Position numbers and translations under genes: made by a program. From Hetaerina americana (taxonomy: Eukaryota; Arthropoda; Insecta; Odonata; Calopterygidae), in contig JAKTNV010000190.1 of assembly GCA_022747635.1 (NCBI GenBank), positions 310,001 through 374,000 on the forward strand: 64,000 nt of DNA, written 5' to 3'. Shown piece by piece: positions 1 through 12,124 of the stretch; position 1 is the stretch's first letter, and each line of letters starts with the position of its first letter. The notes beneath the pieces were generated by a model that was not told the origin of the DNA, did not search any database, and worked only from the letters and a program-made list of their open reading frames with translations.

Positions 1-382
1 GGAGACGTTCTAACAGCACTGAGCAGGTTGAAAAAGTTTGGTGCACGAGGCGGAAAAGATGAGAGGGAGGAGGGAAAGAGAAAGGAGTGGGTGCGCGGGT
101 GCAATCGCCATGGAATCCGTTCATTCACCCAGTCAACGAACTGCCTGGAGCATCGCTTCCAGACTTAAACCAAGGAAACTACTCAATAAATGTCGTGTGG
201 GCAATTACGAAGATAAAATGGAGTCTGCCGTTCCCCTACCGTCAGTTGCGACGGCGCTCCAGCCAGCTCTTTCGGGTCAGAAGCAATTTGCCGACGTGCT
301 TTCATTTGGACCCAGAGGGTTTATTAATTTAGTGTGATTTTGAAAACCCTTGTTTTCAATAAAATACGTGGATGAACATCAA
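1..382. other. No recognised feature
   Basis: I see no recognisable gene or repeat here. An open frame of 99 codons on the plus strand (38-337) has no domain that I recognise, and it overlaps a second open frame in another phase, as expected by chance in moderately GC-rich DNA. Confidence 0.5.
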
Positions 383-941
383 TCAAGTCTGTAATAACAG
401 TATCGGTAACCATTTCTCCCTGAAGTCTGCGTGCAGTGCTGAATTCAGACAGTCGGTTGAGTTCCCGCATAATCGCAGATCGTTTATTGACATTGATAAA
501 TGACAGTGCAAACCATTATCAATGAAAATTTGGCGATGCGAAAGATCTGCGCTAAACTCGTCCTCCCGAAGGTCTTGACGGACGGCCTGGGAGCAGATTC
601 TGCTTGCGAAGACCTGCACCGATATCGCGACGATTTCCCAACCCTCTAACAGTCCCAACTTGGCACCAGCAGACTACAAGTAGAATTTTCCTTCCTATTC
701 CCAAAAGTATTTTTCGCCATCCATCAAAGGATACCACCATGGAACCCTAAGTGCCGTGCCTTTGAGGACCTTCCGGAAGCTGCCTACCAGAGGGAACCTT
801 CGAGTAATAGAAAAGCCGCAGGCAAAAACGTGCCGGAGCTCAAGGGATGATTTTTGAAGAATTTTGAAGCATTGGAGCAACATCTGAAGTAAATCTATTT
901 TTTACGAAAATGTTCACAATACTTTTCATACAAACCATGTA
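383..941 (+). mobile_element. Internally deleted mariner, family A, copy A1
   Basis: This is a non-autonomous Tc1/mariner-type DNA transposon remnant of about 560 bp. Its two ends are imperfect inverted repeats: the left end reads caagtctgtaataacagtat, and the right end, read on the other strand, carries ggtttgtatgaaaagtat. Between them is a relic of transposase: MRKICAKLV near 537-563, a segment matching the third-aspartate block (YSPDLAP-type, around 650), then a LFPKVK-like block and a C-terminal stretch (FGTLSAVKEACTR-like). The region that would carry the first two catalytic aspartates is missing. The same junction occurs in copies A2, A4, A6 and A7. It cannot encode a transposase. Confidence 0.75.
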
Positions 942-1910
942 TTGCTATTAAGTAATCCACCGGTTTAGGTGGGTTTTGCATGGACACGAATACCAAACAA
1001 ATACTTTGTGACTCCTAACAAAACATAATCCAGCAGCCTACTCTGCATCAAGTCCTCTGTGTGCTTTCTTCCTCCCTTCATCCCATCCAACATCCCTATC
1101 CCCTATTTCGGCCCTTTCCTCGTTGGCCTGACATTCTCCCCTCTATCACAGCCTTTGACATTCCACTGCAGCCCTCAACATCCCATACGTCCTTCATCCA
1201 CTTTTCCTGCCTCCATAGGATTTATTCCAACAAACCCCTCTCCTCGCCCACCATAACTAGTACTACCTCATTTGTTTTCCTTTCGATCCACTTCACCTTG
1301 TCCATTTTTCTCCACACTCACATTTCTACAGCCTAAGAGCTTCTTATATCCTCCTGCTTCAGTGACCACGTTCCCACGCCGTACATAGCTACGCTCCATA
1401 TCAAATTTTGCACGAGTCTTTTCTTAATATCCTCGCTCAACGTCCCTGTCATCAACTCCCTCCTTGTGAAAGCCTCTTTGCCCAGTGCAATTCTTCTCCT
1501 TACTCCCTAGTCCCTACTACTTTGACCATGTTGGTCCAAAGTACTTCCGAGATACGCAAACTGTTCTACTTACTCTAGTTTTTGCCCTCCTACCTTAATG
1601 TTTAACTTAGCCTTTTTCTTTCTATAAAATCGCATAACCTTTGCTTTATTAATACTGAGCATAACTGATTTTACGTATTTCCCACCAACTTTCATTCCTT
1701 ACTCCAGTTCTTCCCATGCCTCTTTAATCATTCCTTCCACATATACGTTGAACAGCAACGGTGATAATGGACAACCCTCTCCCTGGCTCCTAACCTTCGA
1801 CCCGGCATTGGTGACCCTACCAGGAGCAATTATCAATACTCCCGTCAGCACAGCTCTAGGGGTCATCGGAACGCACAAGCCCTTGCACCACGTCAAGGTT
1901 GTGGTCCGTG
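942..1910 (-). mobile_element. RTE-like LINE, 5' leader fused to RT C-terminal part
   Basis: Read on the minus strand, this is a decayed non-LTR retrotransposon. A leader-like segment (about 1910-1795) is followed directly by the reverse transcriptase motif GCPLSPLLFNVYVEGM (about 1795-1735), then a degenerate RT C-terminal region and a tail ending near 950 with the block taatccaccggtttaggtggg. That tail recurs at 10490 and 47855. The leader segment recurs at 36120-36250, where it lies upstream of an endonuclease remnant. This copy therefore lacks the endonuclease and most of the RT and is joined across an internal deletion. Many stops and frameshifts make it inactive. Confidence 0.65.
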
Positions 1911-2560
1911 GGAGGGACAAAACAATATATATGGTGCAAAATATTCGCTAACCCAATTTACATATTAGGGGCAATGCGGCGCTGGGTGGCGAGCCCTTTC
2001 ACCACCCTAAATCCCGTTCTCATCTGGTCACACCATATGCTACCTAGCACATGTATCGCCTCGTTAATCACTCCGAGGGCCCAAGGAAGGACGCCGGCTT
2101 GCGCCCTCTCCCTCCCCGCAGGTGCTGGTGGCTCACGCCTCAGGGCGTGTACCCCTGCGGAGGCGGAGGGGGTGGCGCTGGAAGAGGGCCAGGCGAACGG
2201 GGCGCCAACAGAAGCAGAAGGGTGACTCAGAGAGGCGGCGAGTACCCCAGGAGGGGGGGATGGGGGTGGGAGGCAGGCGTGGGCGGGCGGGGGATCAGCG
2301 TGGGGGGGGGGGTGGAAACGGGGTCGACCGACGGGGTGCCATCCCATTGGTTGGCACTGCTGCGACCGAAACGGTTATTAAAGCGACACTAAAATTATTC
2401 CAACCGTCAGAATATCAAGAAAAGATGTCATTGGAGGAAGGGGGAGGCCCCGTTCACCCCCCGCCCCCCCCCTCCCCCGGATCCGAAGCTGGTTGGGGCA
2501 GACTCCCGCGCACCTGCGAAAGTAATGTGGTCGCAGGGTTTCCTCGGTGGACGGAGATTC
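1911..2560. other. GC-rich stretch with G and C homopolymer tracts
   Basis: There is no recognised gene. From about 2060 to 2510 the DNA is strongly GC-rich with runs of G (for example 2255-2310) and C (2455-2480). Several overlapping open frames of 108-194 codons on both strands have a low-complexity Gly/Arg/Pro composition and no domain. I read them as base-composition artefacts. Confidence 0.5.
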
Positions 2561-2564
2561 TCTT

Positions 2565-2800
2565 TAACCAAAGAACTAACAGCCGAAGTGGACGGGTGGT
2601 ATTTTGCAAAGATCTGAAGGAATCTAATGTCCAAGATATGATCAAGACATTGGAAGAACGCTGGACCATGTGCATTAGTGTATTGGGAGACTACATTGAT
2701 AAATAGTGGAAAAGTTTCACTGAAGTAAATCGTTAATTTGTGCTCCATTCCGAGAACTTTTAAAATTACCCTCGTTTGATAAAAAACGAATCCCTCACCG
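2565..2800 (+). mobile_element. Mariner 3' end fragment
   Basis: The last part of a mariner-type transposase is readable at about 2620-2706: an EERWTMCISVLGDYIDK-like end followed by a stop. This matches the usual mariner C-terminus of the form 'RW.KC....GDY.EK'. Non-coding DNA follows to about 2800. The N-terminal and catalytic parts are absent and the upstream DNA is unrelated and GC-rich. It is an isolated 3' fragment of a lineage different from family A. Confidence 0.55.
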
Positions 2801-5190
2801 ATGCCGGCCGTCAAATCATTCGGATTTCGGACGGGTGACTGAAGTAATGCAGATTTTCAACTCCATTAGTATTCAGACTACAGGGGGAGTGTCAAACCAG
2901 TTAAGTTGATTTGCTGACTGGAACGCCCGGGTCCCGCCTCTGAAGACTTCCTCACACTGATTCACCAACCAACTTCACCCCCCGCACTTATCAAACCGAC
3001 CAAGCAAACAACCTTGGTTACGGGGATGGCGAATCAAGGCAATGCTCACCGAACTGATAGAAACGCCAAAAGATGAACAGGAAATGCGAGTTCGCCACTT
3101 CGAAGAATGGCTGTTAAATATATAAGAATTTTATTGCATTTGATACTGCGATATCTGTATTTGAAAAAAATTTAAAAAAATACAATCAAAAGTGCAATGA
3201 AACTGTTCAATTTCATCCTCAAATATTCCACTTTTCCGCATTTATTGGATTGGAACATTCGCCATAATATCTCTTACGATACTTTGCCGTGCTATTGAAT
3301 CAAAATGCCTTTTTTGCATTTCCCATGTCATTTATTCACGTTGTTCAATCCAGGAAGTTCGCAATTGAATATTTCCAAGATCGAATAATTTATATTCCTT
3401 TCGCCAAATCGAAGAAGACGTCTGCAGTGTGACAGAGTAGCCCGCCATCTGCCGGAGATATTAATTTAATATCGCCTAGTCTTTAGTCTATGTTCTCACG
3501 GTGATTCCCTCGTGGACCTCACCTCGGTGATGGGTCCTCATAGCACTTACTGCATTTATATATAATGACGAGGGAAAAAATACCTCAACCCAGTAAGAGT
3601 GATTCGCCTTTCAATCACAGTTTACAATTTCACAACACCAGTACGTACACGTAAAATGTTTGCATAATAGCATTAATTTATCAGCGGAGCCTTGTTTAAC
3701 TTCTTGCTTCAAACGAAAATTATCCTCAACTTCTTCGCGCGAATTTAATTCTATTTTACAGTACTGTGAACGAATTGAACTGAATTCAATTTTATAAAAC
3801 TGTGAATACACAGGAGTCAATTACTAACGTTACATGTGACCTACATTTCCCAGATCAGTGTTGATTCGGATTCATACATCTAATTTCTCCTGGGAAAAAA
3901 CACCTCAGAATAGGCAATGACACCTTCTAGGATGCGTCATGATTGTCAATCTCCGTATAGATGAGACGAGATGATTACCGTGAACACCTCAACAACCTCG
4001 AATCGTGCCTTTCACTACCTTCGAATGATTTCATGCCTAGATCCAGCACGTTTTATGGCACAGCAGCTGGTGAAAAATATTCGCTAATAGTTACATTTCG
4101 CGGACTACAGCTTGAACTAGAGAGCAGCTCGCCTTCGCCCGAGGGCATCTGATCATGGGATTTCCACTCGCCTCTTCTTATTTGGCAAATCCGCAACAAG
4201 TGAGGTGGCGGCCCCTCCCTCGGGGGGTGGTGGGGGGAACAGAAGGGAAGGGGGGGTGGGTGGGGATGAAATAGAATTAGACCAAAGGGGCGACGGCGGC
4301 GATGCATGGCGGAGGATACGTAGAGAGCACCCGACTGAGCGGAGGACTCGCACATTTCAAAATAAACGGAGCTCATTTTTCAAACTGATAATTATTCAGA
4401 ATCAATTTGAGAGGGTGATATCACTTAATTTTTCTACATCCCACTCCCGATTTTTCCAAAATTTTCCCGATGCGCATAATATGGAATTAATATAGTGATA
4501 ATTCCCAATGAATATAATATAAAATGAACATCTCCTACCCTGCTTTGTTGTTTTCAAGCTTCTCTTCCCATCCCTCGTCTCTCTCTCTCTGTGGAGAGGG
4601 GGAAGGGGACGCCTCACGCCGTCTGCTGCCTACAGGGGTGCGTCACATTGTCCCTCCCTGTGGCATAAGGGGTGGAGACAATTGAGTTCCATGTCCATAA
4701 AATACGAGAACTTCCCCTTCTCACCTGTAGATTCTGTATTACCTGTCTTGCTATGGTGGAAGCTTGTCGTATTAATAGTTGTGGTCCAATTTATTCCCTT
4801 TTTTCGTAAAACAAATAACTAATTTATTGGGTGAACTAACCCTTGTTTTCAGTTGAGTATTTCTCCAGCAAAATGTGGGAAACACTTGTAGGTTATTCGA
4901 TAGTTTTTCAACAAATATTTGTTTCACTTTTCCCTTCCATCTTCCATATCCTCCCTTATCACTCACCCTTCCCACCTAGTGCTTGCACCCCCTGCAACAC
5001 ACCATTTTGGTGGATCGCGAAGCATCTACGTCGAAGTCGATGAAGACGCCACCTATCGCTCCGATTTCTCTGCTCGGAATCTGTTCAGAATAGTCTTTGT
5101 TGCGAGTCAACCTTCTTCGCTTCGAGCGCCACGGGGACGATACTCTCCGGGCCGGCCCTGATTTACAGTTTCACAGTATCCAAATATTTC
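2801..5190. other. Unassigned AT-rich DNA with one G-rich patch
   Basis: No gene or known repeat is recognised. A short G-rich patch lies at about 4190-4330 and a CT-rich microsatellite-like run at about 4575-4595. Short open frames here have no domain that I can name. Confidence 0.45.
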
Positions 5191-5193
5191 GTC

Positions 5194-5258
5194 GTCGGAA
5201 CTTTCCTATGCAGACGTAAGTCGGGGATTTCGTATGCAGAGCATAGGAAAGTCCCGAC
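5194..5258. repeat. Inverted repeat / hairpin
   Basis: Arms of about 18 nt (gtcggaactttcctatgc at 5194-5211 and gcataggaaagtcccgac at 5241-5258) are complementary except for one mismatch near the base of the stem. The loop is about 29 nt and contains a related cgtatgcaga motif. It could be the core of a small fold-back repeat. No pol III terminator or promoter is obvious. Confidence 0.6.
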
Positions 5259-5639
5259 TGGGATATCTTATCACCAATTTGAATATCGAATCACAGTCAA
5301 TTTTTAAAGAAATCACACTATAACCACATTTATTATTCTGATTATTTAATTAACTCTGTAGTCTACCGAAACACAACGTTTTAAGACCGTTTTAAGACCT
5401 GGATGAAAAAGTTTTTCTGATGTAAAAATATTAAAAAATGTTCTTGGCGTGTTAAACTGCTGAGGATTGCTGCAGAAGGATTTCCATCATAATTGCACCC
5501 CTTTTTACTTCATAACTTGGCGTTCCCTCACCACCTGATTGCACCGTAAGGCATGTTACAAAATTTAATTATTTCGCGGTGGTGACCAAAGGCAATGCAG
5601 TTTTACTCGGGAATCCATCGTTCAGACTCTATAGAGCAA

Positions 5640-5880
5640 GCACAACCAAACAGTTGGCGACCGGGTGGGCAACGAGTGCTCGCCTGCTTAACTTAAGGTC
5701 ACGGGTTCGACTTGAGCCTCTGGCGTGGGTGCCGAACAACCTCCGGCGGCGGTGGTGTCGTGGGAGGGTTACTTGGCGGAGCTTAGGGAGGGCCCTCGGA
5801 GGACCAAAGGGCAAAAGAACAAGGACTGGATGGATTTCTCGTTTGAGTGATTTCCGTCCCAGACTTCAACTTTCAAATCC
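5640..5880 (+). mobile_element. tRNA-derived SINE-like segment
   Basis: At 5660-5735 the sequence looks like a decayed tRNA: a B-box-like acgggttcgacttg near 5700 preceded by a D-arm/anticodon-like region (gggtgggcaacgagtgctcgcctgcttaactt, split across about 5665-5695). GC-rich sequence follows to about 5860. Only one copy is in the window, so the family assignment rests on the tRNA-like core alone. Confidence 0.4.
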
Positions 5881-6098
5881 AACATATGCAACATCCAGCG
5901 TGTTTATGTCTTCTTGCTGGTTATGAAACAAGTTTCATGTGTATCGAATTCAATGATAAAAGATGAAAACTTGAGTTTTATCGAACAGTTTGTAAAACAG
6001 GCTTTACATTTATCATGAATCTATTACACTTTCCCTTCTAAAAAAGAATACATTTCACGAGTATAAATGTCTATCACTCCCTGCTTTTCCATTAATAA

Positions 6099-6668
6099 TT
6101 TACGGGGTTAGTATAAAAAATATCGAGGAAATAGATTAATTACAAATATTGCTTAAAATGCCTAAAAATCCTTCAAAAAGCATGCATTTAGTGTCAACAC
6201 ACTTTTGCCAGTGGCTTTTCTAGGACTCGAAGGTAAAAGGACTTGTAGGCCGAAGGTCCTTAAGGGTACGCGTGCAAGCTTCTTTGACGGCACTTAGGGT
6301 CCCATGGTTGTGTCCTTTGAGAGGAGTAGGATTACACCTTTGGGAATAGGAAATATAGGTTGCTGGTGCCAAGTCGGTACTGCAAGGATGTTAGGGAATC
6401 GTCGCGATGCCGTAGCAGAAGGCCCTTGCAAACAGACACTCGGCTCTGCTCTTTTGGTCGTCCGTCCAAAGACCTTCGGGAGGACGAGTTTAGCGCATAT
6501 CTTTCGCATCGCCAAATTTTCATTGATAATGGTGTGCACTGTCATTTATCAATGTCAATATACGATCTGCGATCACGCACACACTTAACAAACGGTCAGC
6601 TAAATTCAGCACTTAACGCACGCACGTCAGGGGAAAATTGTGATCAATGCTTTTCACTCCAACCTTGG
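6099..6668 (-). mobile_element. Internally deleted mariner, family A, copy A2
   Basis: This is a minus-strand copy of family A, about 570 bp, with both ends visible. Read on the minus strand the left end begins ccaaggttggagtgaaaag near 6668 and the right end closes at ggggttagtataaaaaat near 6103. The transposase relic contains NENLAMRKICAKLVLPKVF (6545-6490 region), then the shared deletion junction, then a FPKV block and SAVKEACTR-like sequence. The frame shifts by one base at the junction, as in the other copies. It is non-coding and non-autonomous. Confidence 0.78.
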
Positions 6669-7772
6669 ATATACTCCAGAAACCATTGATGACGTAGTGA
6701 CTCGTAATAATCATTACCGCGCGATACTTTCCTCGCCTTCAATGCAAGAAAAGACGCCTGCCCGACCGCTCTTGGCAAGCGGGACGTCGGTCGGAGGCTC
6801 GTTCGCCCCGTTCGCCATCGGCCCACGCGAACACCCCCTCTCTCCCCCCGGCGCGTCGATTGCGACGCTGCCGACGGAGAAAACGGATTGGGCGCGTGAT
6901 TCACGGGAGGGTCACGCATTCGGGGGCGGTGGTGAGGTCAGATGCATGATGCATCCTCGGCCTCCCTGGAAAAAGGGCGCCTTGCCGTGGGGCGCACCGA
7001 CCCCCCCTCCGTACTCCCCGCGGCCAAACCCTGCAAGGGCGCGGCGGTTCCCGGATATGGCGCCCGGGACGGAGGACCACTCAGCGAATCGAGAGAGGTG
7101 CCCTCCCTCCACACCATCCAATCCCTTCTTCGGTGGGACTTTGCGTACAGGTGTATGCACTGCAACATTATCTGTTTTAATTCTAATATGTTTAGACTTT
7201 GAAGATATGGTTACTTATGAGTAGACACGCATGGTTAGTCATGTGACTAAAATATATTATTCTAGGCAAATGTAAACCAAAGTGTCGTTTGAGAAAACAT
7301 TCTCCGCGATTTACATATCGGTATTCGATTTTTGACAGTCTAGGCTTGTCGATAATATTGAATCAAGAAATATAAAATTATCATATCGAACGTTGCGACG
7401 CATCGAAAGAGCTGTACCACTAAATGCCATCCCTTGGGCCATGAGGGTTCGCAGGTCGGGTGGCCCGTGGCGACGACAACCGCCTGTCGTCGTGGAAAAC
7501 GACTTCCCTCGTTTTCTATATTTATTGGAGAATTCTCAAAAACATTATATTTCATAAAAGAAAACTTATCAAAAAAATGGAAAATAAAAAGAGCAAAAAA
7601 ATGCCAGGGTTCCTGGTTTATAAAAAAAATACGATTCGTATATTGATCTAGACACTAACGGTTTTCTGTAAATTTTATCTTAGAATCAGTTTTCCTCTTC
7701 TCGCTAACAACACTCACGCAGCAGCCTACATGCTTTTTCTCTCTGCCATGCTATTGCAGTCACATAAAATGA
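6669..7772. other. GC-rich block followed by AT-rich DNA, no gene recognised
   Basis: From about 6740 to 7130 the DNA is CpG-rich with overlapping open frames on both strands (the longest is 194 codons on the plus strand). The frames have low-complexity Pro/Arg/Gly composition and no domain. From 7130 to 7772 it is AT-rich without recognised features. Confidence 0.45.
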
Positions 7773-8080
7773 GGGGATTGAGATAGTGCGGTTGCTAACG
7801 TATAGGCTTCCCACCAAGAGGACTCGATTTGGAATCCTGGAGGTGGCAGATATTTTCCGGTGATATCTCGATCCCTACTTGTGGTGCTTTGTGGAGAGCA
7901 CTTAGAGTGAGTGCGCCGTCCGTCAGACAGGACGTTGAACTGTGTTACCCCTTGGGGCCTTTCGTCAAAAGTAGGCTAATGCCCGACGCCGGGTTTCTCT
8001 CCACCCTTAATCCTTTCCTGTCCATCCCCTATGGCGCAAATGACCTTAGTTGTCGGTCACCTCCCCTCCATACTACTCGT
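7773..8080 (+). mobile_element. tRNA-derived SINE, family E, copy E1
   Basis: The tRNA-like head (gagatagtgcggttgctaac as an A-box region, ctcgatttggaatcctgg as a decayed B-box region) is followed by a body shared with 45015-45331 and 47145-47456: 'tatctcgatccctactt', 'cgccgtccgtc', 'gccgggtttctctccaccc', 'tatggcgcaaatgacctta'. The tail ends in tactact repeats. Flanking taaaatga occurs on both sides (about 7765 and 8082), a likely short target-site duplication. Such elements are transcribed by RNA polymerase III and moved by LINE proteins. Confidence 0.75.
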
Positions 8081-9355
8081 GTAAAATGACCGGTAAAGGT
8101 GTCACTCTCCCACCGGCATGGGGTAAGGGAAGCCCGAGAGGGGTGCCGTTGCGGGGCCGGGACGGGGGAGGAGGGCGTGGGGAGGGGTAATTTGGAAGGG
8201 GCGAATAGGGAAGGGCAGCGGGCCGAAGGGGAGCGACGGATATGGAGTCGCTGCGGAAAGAAGAGGCTGAGAAACATCAATGGAAATCATCTTTACAGAT
8301 GCATCGACACGTTTCAAGACTTCGATCTCATTAAGTCATTCAAAATCGTCGACAAAATGGTGTACCAAGTCATTGACAATATGAAATGCGAGGAATTTTT
8401 CCCCATTCCTCCCACCCCAGCACTCCCCCCTACCCATCATACATACATACATACATACTCGAATGTATGCCTCGAATCCAATCATCCTCACAACAGAATG
8501 GTTAAATGCCCTTCTTAACTGGAATAAATTAGTGGAAGACTAAATGACGTACAATACCAAACATAAATCCTCATCTGCTTCTGTGCAATACGATGCAGGC
8601 CATTTTAGGTCGAACTGCTAACGCCCATACATCAAGCTTATCCAAGACGAAAGCGTATTTATGCTGAAAACATTTAAAGGCTTACGTAACGATAATAAAT
8701 CAAGCGTCGGAAGAAAGTTATTTGATATTAGAGAAGCATTTAATCAAGTGATTATTGAATTACTATCGAACTAAAATATCAATAATATTGACACATGTCT
8801 CAAGACAATGCTCGTCCCTATTGAGGGGGCGGGGGAGGAGGGCTAATAGGGAGGGGGGCGAGCGGAAGAGCCTCTTGCTCGGTTGACGGGGAGACGCGAG
8901 CGGAATTGTTGATTCGACGGATAAAAAGCGCACCGCTTCGTTGGCGCGGCGGTCGCGAGTACACTCACCCCTCATTCGTGCAGAGGTTTCCCTTCTCGTT
9001 CGATTCATTTTATGCATTTCACTTTCATCACGGAGACAGACCGAGCGAGCGACTTCCGGACTCAATGCGCCTTTTTTTCTTGTCGACTCCGCGCATCGCG
9101 ATGCGAGCGGCTGGCCGTCCGTGCGAAGGAGGAGACGAGAGAGGCCCGGCCCAGCGACAGACTGCGGCCGTCGAACGCGGCTCGGTGCCGGCGCTGCCGT
9201 TCCCACACAAATCAAGTTTAACGGCGACCGATGACTCGTCAAGAGCCCAACTGCAAATTACTGCAAAACGTCGCAAACTAATGCTATTCACCAACCTTTA
9301 TTTACGTCACGTCGAGACAATTAAATTTGAAAAAAGTGCACAGTAATGAATTTTT
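8081..9355. other. Two GC-rich patches, no gene recognised
   Basis: G-rich DNA lies at about 8100-8260 and a CpG-rich block at about 8815-9235. The block carries overlapping open frames on both strands (146 codons plus, 159 codons minus). Neither shows a domain and the two conflict, so I do not call a gene. A short (cata)n run is at about 8437-8457. Confidence 0.45.
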
Positions 9356-9359
9356 GGAA

Positions 9360-10100
9360 AAGAGAAATTCCGTCCCGAACGCCTATTGAATCGGGAACAC
9401 CGAAATGAAAGATGTAGACTCCATTAAATACTTCGGCGTTTCCCTCACTCACGATCTCACGCGGGTGAAATGCATACGGGGAATATGTACATATCTCTAG
9501 GACATAGATGTGTATAGGACATAATGTGTATAGGACATAGATGTGTATAGGACAAGCTATCAAAAAATTAGGATTTATTAGAAGATTACTTGGTAGATGT
9601 GATCAAAAGGTCAAAGAGAAATGTTATCTTTCGCTGGTTATGTCTCATTTCGGATATGCTGCAAGTATAAATGGGATCCTCACAAATTTGGTTTGATTGC
9701 CGAATTGGATCGCGTGCAGAGTAAAAAGGCTAGATTTGTAGGACGTTGTTATGATTAACTTGGGAGGGCGTCCAAAATTAGAGCAGCTAGGACAGGAATC
9801 ACTCACGGAGCTAAGGTTAAATTGCAGGTTGAAGCTCTTGCGTTACTTGGAGGGAGGTCTCTTTAGCAGTGATGACGTTGAAAATGTGTTAATACCCTCA
9901 ACGTATTGCAATATGCGATATCATGTAAAAACGTTGGAGGAATGAAGTGTAGAACAGATGGATTTAGAATGCCATTTTTACCACGAATGATAAGGGACCA
10001 TATTGTTCGTCCGCGGTAGAAGTAAAAATATTGGGGTCAAAATTAGTTTCATGCATATTCAGCCAATGCCACACACCCTAGCGGTAGATTGCAGTGTACT
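9360..10100 (+). mobile_element. CR1/jockey-like LINE 3' fragment
   Basis: This is the decayed C-terminal end of a non-LTR retrotransposon RT. Readable pieces include a DSIKYFGVSLTHDL-like block (about 9418-9460), a KVKEKCYLSLV-like block (about 9607-9645), YAASI, and a tail 'LEQLGQESLTELRLN' (9780-9825). It closely parallels 33125-33830 and 22545-23045. Numerous frameshifts and stops are present. The usual distal block with a decayed 'gatttagaatgcc' motif ends near 10080. Confidence 0.75.
9498..9555 (+). repeat. Short tandem repeat inside LINE
   Basis: About three imperfect copies of a unit of roughly 17-25 nt (aggacatagatgtgtat) lie within the LINE remnant. They appear to have expanded after insertion, because the related LINE copy at 33240-33290 lacks them. 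Confidence 0.7.
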
Positions 10101-10489
10101 ACAAAATACAAGAGAAGATTTACGATTGGTCAGCTTTTGCCAAGACATGATAATTGACAATGACTTTGAGTAAGGAGGTTAAAGAAAGATAGAGAGATTT
10201 TTGACGTTATTTATATGGAGGGCGAGAAATAAAGTGGAGTACTGCGTCTGGAGAAATTCAAAGAAGGCAAGTGAGGTGATGTAACCTAAACGAGATCGAG
10301 GGTAAAGAAAGTAGGCGCAGTGCGCGAAATTAAGGAAGGTTGAATGAAGTACACTAAGTGTAAAAAAGCGTCTGTTGAGTTAAGTGCGTGGCTTCATGGA
10401 CCTTTTGGTGAGAAATAAAGGAAAGCTCAGCTTCCGGGTCCATCCGAAAACCTATCTTCAGCAGCAGACCACTGCTTTATTATTATTTA
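10101..10489. other. No recognised feature
   Basis: This is AT- and purine-rich DNA. I see no gene, RNA or repeat match to the rest of the window. Confidence 0.4.
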
Positions 10490-10795
10490 TTAGGTAATCC
10501 ACGGGTTAAGGTAGGTTTTTGGATGGACACAGCTCCTAAATAAATATTTTATGACTCCTAGCAAAACATCTATATCAGGTCCCTCATCATCTCTGACTAC
10601 CTTCTTCCTCCCTTCACCCCGTCCAACATCCCTATCCTGTTCCTTCCCTTTCCTCTTTTGCCCAACATTCTACCCTCCCAAAAACCCCTCTCTTTGCCCA
10701 CCATACCAAGTACTTCCTCATTTGTTTTCTTCTTTGTCCATTTCACCTTCTCCATTCTTCTCCACACCCACATTTCAAAATATTCATATATTCCA
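10490..10795 (-). mobile_element. RTE-like LINE 3' tail
   Basis: This is a second copy of the 3' region seen at 950-1330. It shares 'taatccac.ggtt.aggt.ggtttt', 'atggacac', 'tatgactcctagcaaaaca', 'cttcctcccttca', 'cccaacatcccta', and 'tcctcatttgttttc'. On the minus strand this is the end of the element. It lacks identifiable coding sequence and is 5'-truncated, as is usual for LINE insertions. Confidence 0.65.
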
Positions 10796-12120
10796 TTTAT
10801 AACGTGGATTGGTTTTTAACACCGTTTATCCCAAAAGAGGATTCATTCAAGTGCGACGCGCGTTTGTGATTCGGTTGTGGTGGGCGCGCCCTTTCAACAG
10901 TTTTCATTTGGAAAATCAAAGTGCCCGGCGCCTTCCCTGCTTCACACCCGCTGTTGACAAAAATAACCGGCGTCTTGGGAGTCAGAGAAATGCAAAACGA
11001 ACAATTTATGCAGTTTAACGTTGGTATCATTTGGCTTGTATTGAATGACGATGCACCAAAAAGGAAATCATCATGCAATAATTACCACAATAGCGTGAAC
11101 AGATATCAATATACGGAGAGTGAGATAGTTAACTCATGCACAGAATTTCTAAATTATGTAAAAAGTCGGCTTTTATCATCGATTTTTCTCTTTGGGAGAG
11201 AAGGCGTTAAATGTTCAGCGGATAACAAATTTTTTTGAATACAAATGTACATTTTTCAGAGCTCAAATTAACCTTCCGCCAAACAGTAACCTGCATGTAG
11301 CAACAAGTGTATCATATAAATGTTCGCCTATAAATTCGGCACCGTCGTCAAATTTCGAAATGGTTTGAGATTTAGATTTTAAAGGCCCATAGAACGAAAC
11401 TTCAATAAATCTGTTTGTTAGCCCATATATTTTAATTAACTATTCCAGGTGTACAATAGGTAGAACTTGTGTGTCAAACCTTTGCGAATGTATTTCTGAA
11501 TCAAAATTAAAAGAGACTAAGTTTCGATCAATATTGCGTAATGTAAAGTCTACATTCTGCCTGGGAAAATATTACAATTATTTAACAGCTCCAGCATTCG
11601 CATAGGACTTCAATTCAAACCATGAATTTGTGGATAGGAATGCTGGAAGCGTCTCAGGCGTGACGTGATGATTCAGCATGACGTAAAATTTGTGAATAAC
11701 ACAGATAGGTCTGTTAACTTCTTTAACCTTTGCGATCGCGACGCTCGTTTCGACGACTAGGCGTCATCATAATTGCTTCCATTGAGTATTTTGAGTTGAA
11801 CATCGAAGCCTGAATAAAGGAACGCTGGAATTGGTCAAAAATCGTAAATACCAACTGCATGGCGAAGCAGTCCCAACATTCTTCATGCAGAGGAGTCCAG
11901 GGGGCTTAAGTAACATCGAACGTTTTGAGCATTCCGAATTGAATGTGCCTAAAGTAGAATTTCTATAACGATAGATAATTAGATAAGCGTCTTTACTCGG
12001 TCGACTTTGAGACCATAAGGTTCCATCTTCCATTTAACCCTTCATCAAGTAAATTATAGAAATAATAGTTATAATAGGAAAGATAAAGCGATATAAATGG
12101 CAATGAAAAGAGTGGCAAAA
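10796..12120. other. Unassigned DNA
   Basis: No feature is recognised. A plus-strand open frame of 105 codons (10921-11238) has no domain that I can name and overlaps a minus-strand frame of 93 codons. Confidence 0.4.
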
Positions 12121-12123
12121 TGC

Positions 12124-12124
<1 letters not shown>

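Noticed and set aside
2122..2706. 194-codon plus-strand frame
   Set aside because: It is low-complexity Gly/Arg in a G-rich block and only its last 30 codons make sense, as the end of a mariner transposase relic.
6640..7224. 194-codon plus-strand frame
   Set aside because: It begins inside the end of mariner A2 and continues through GC-rich DNA without a domain.
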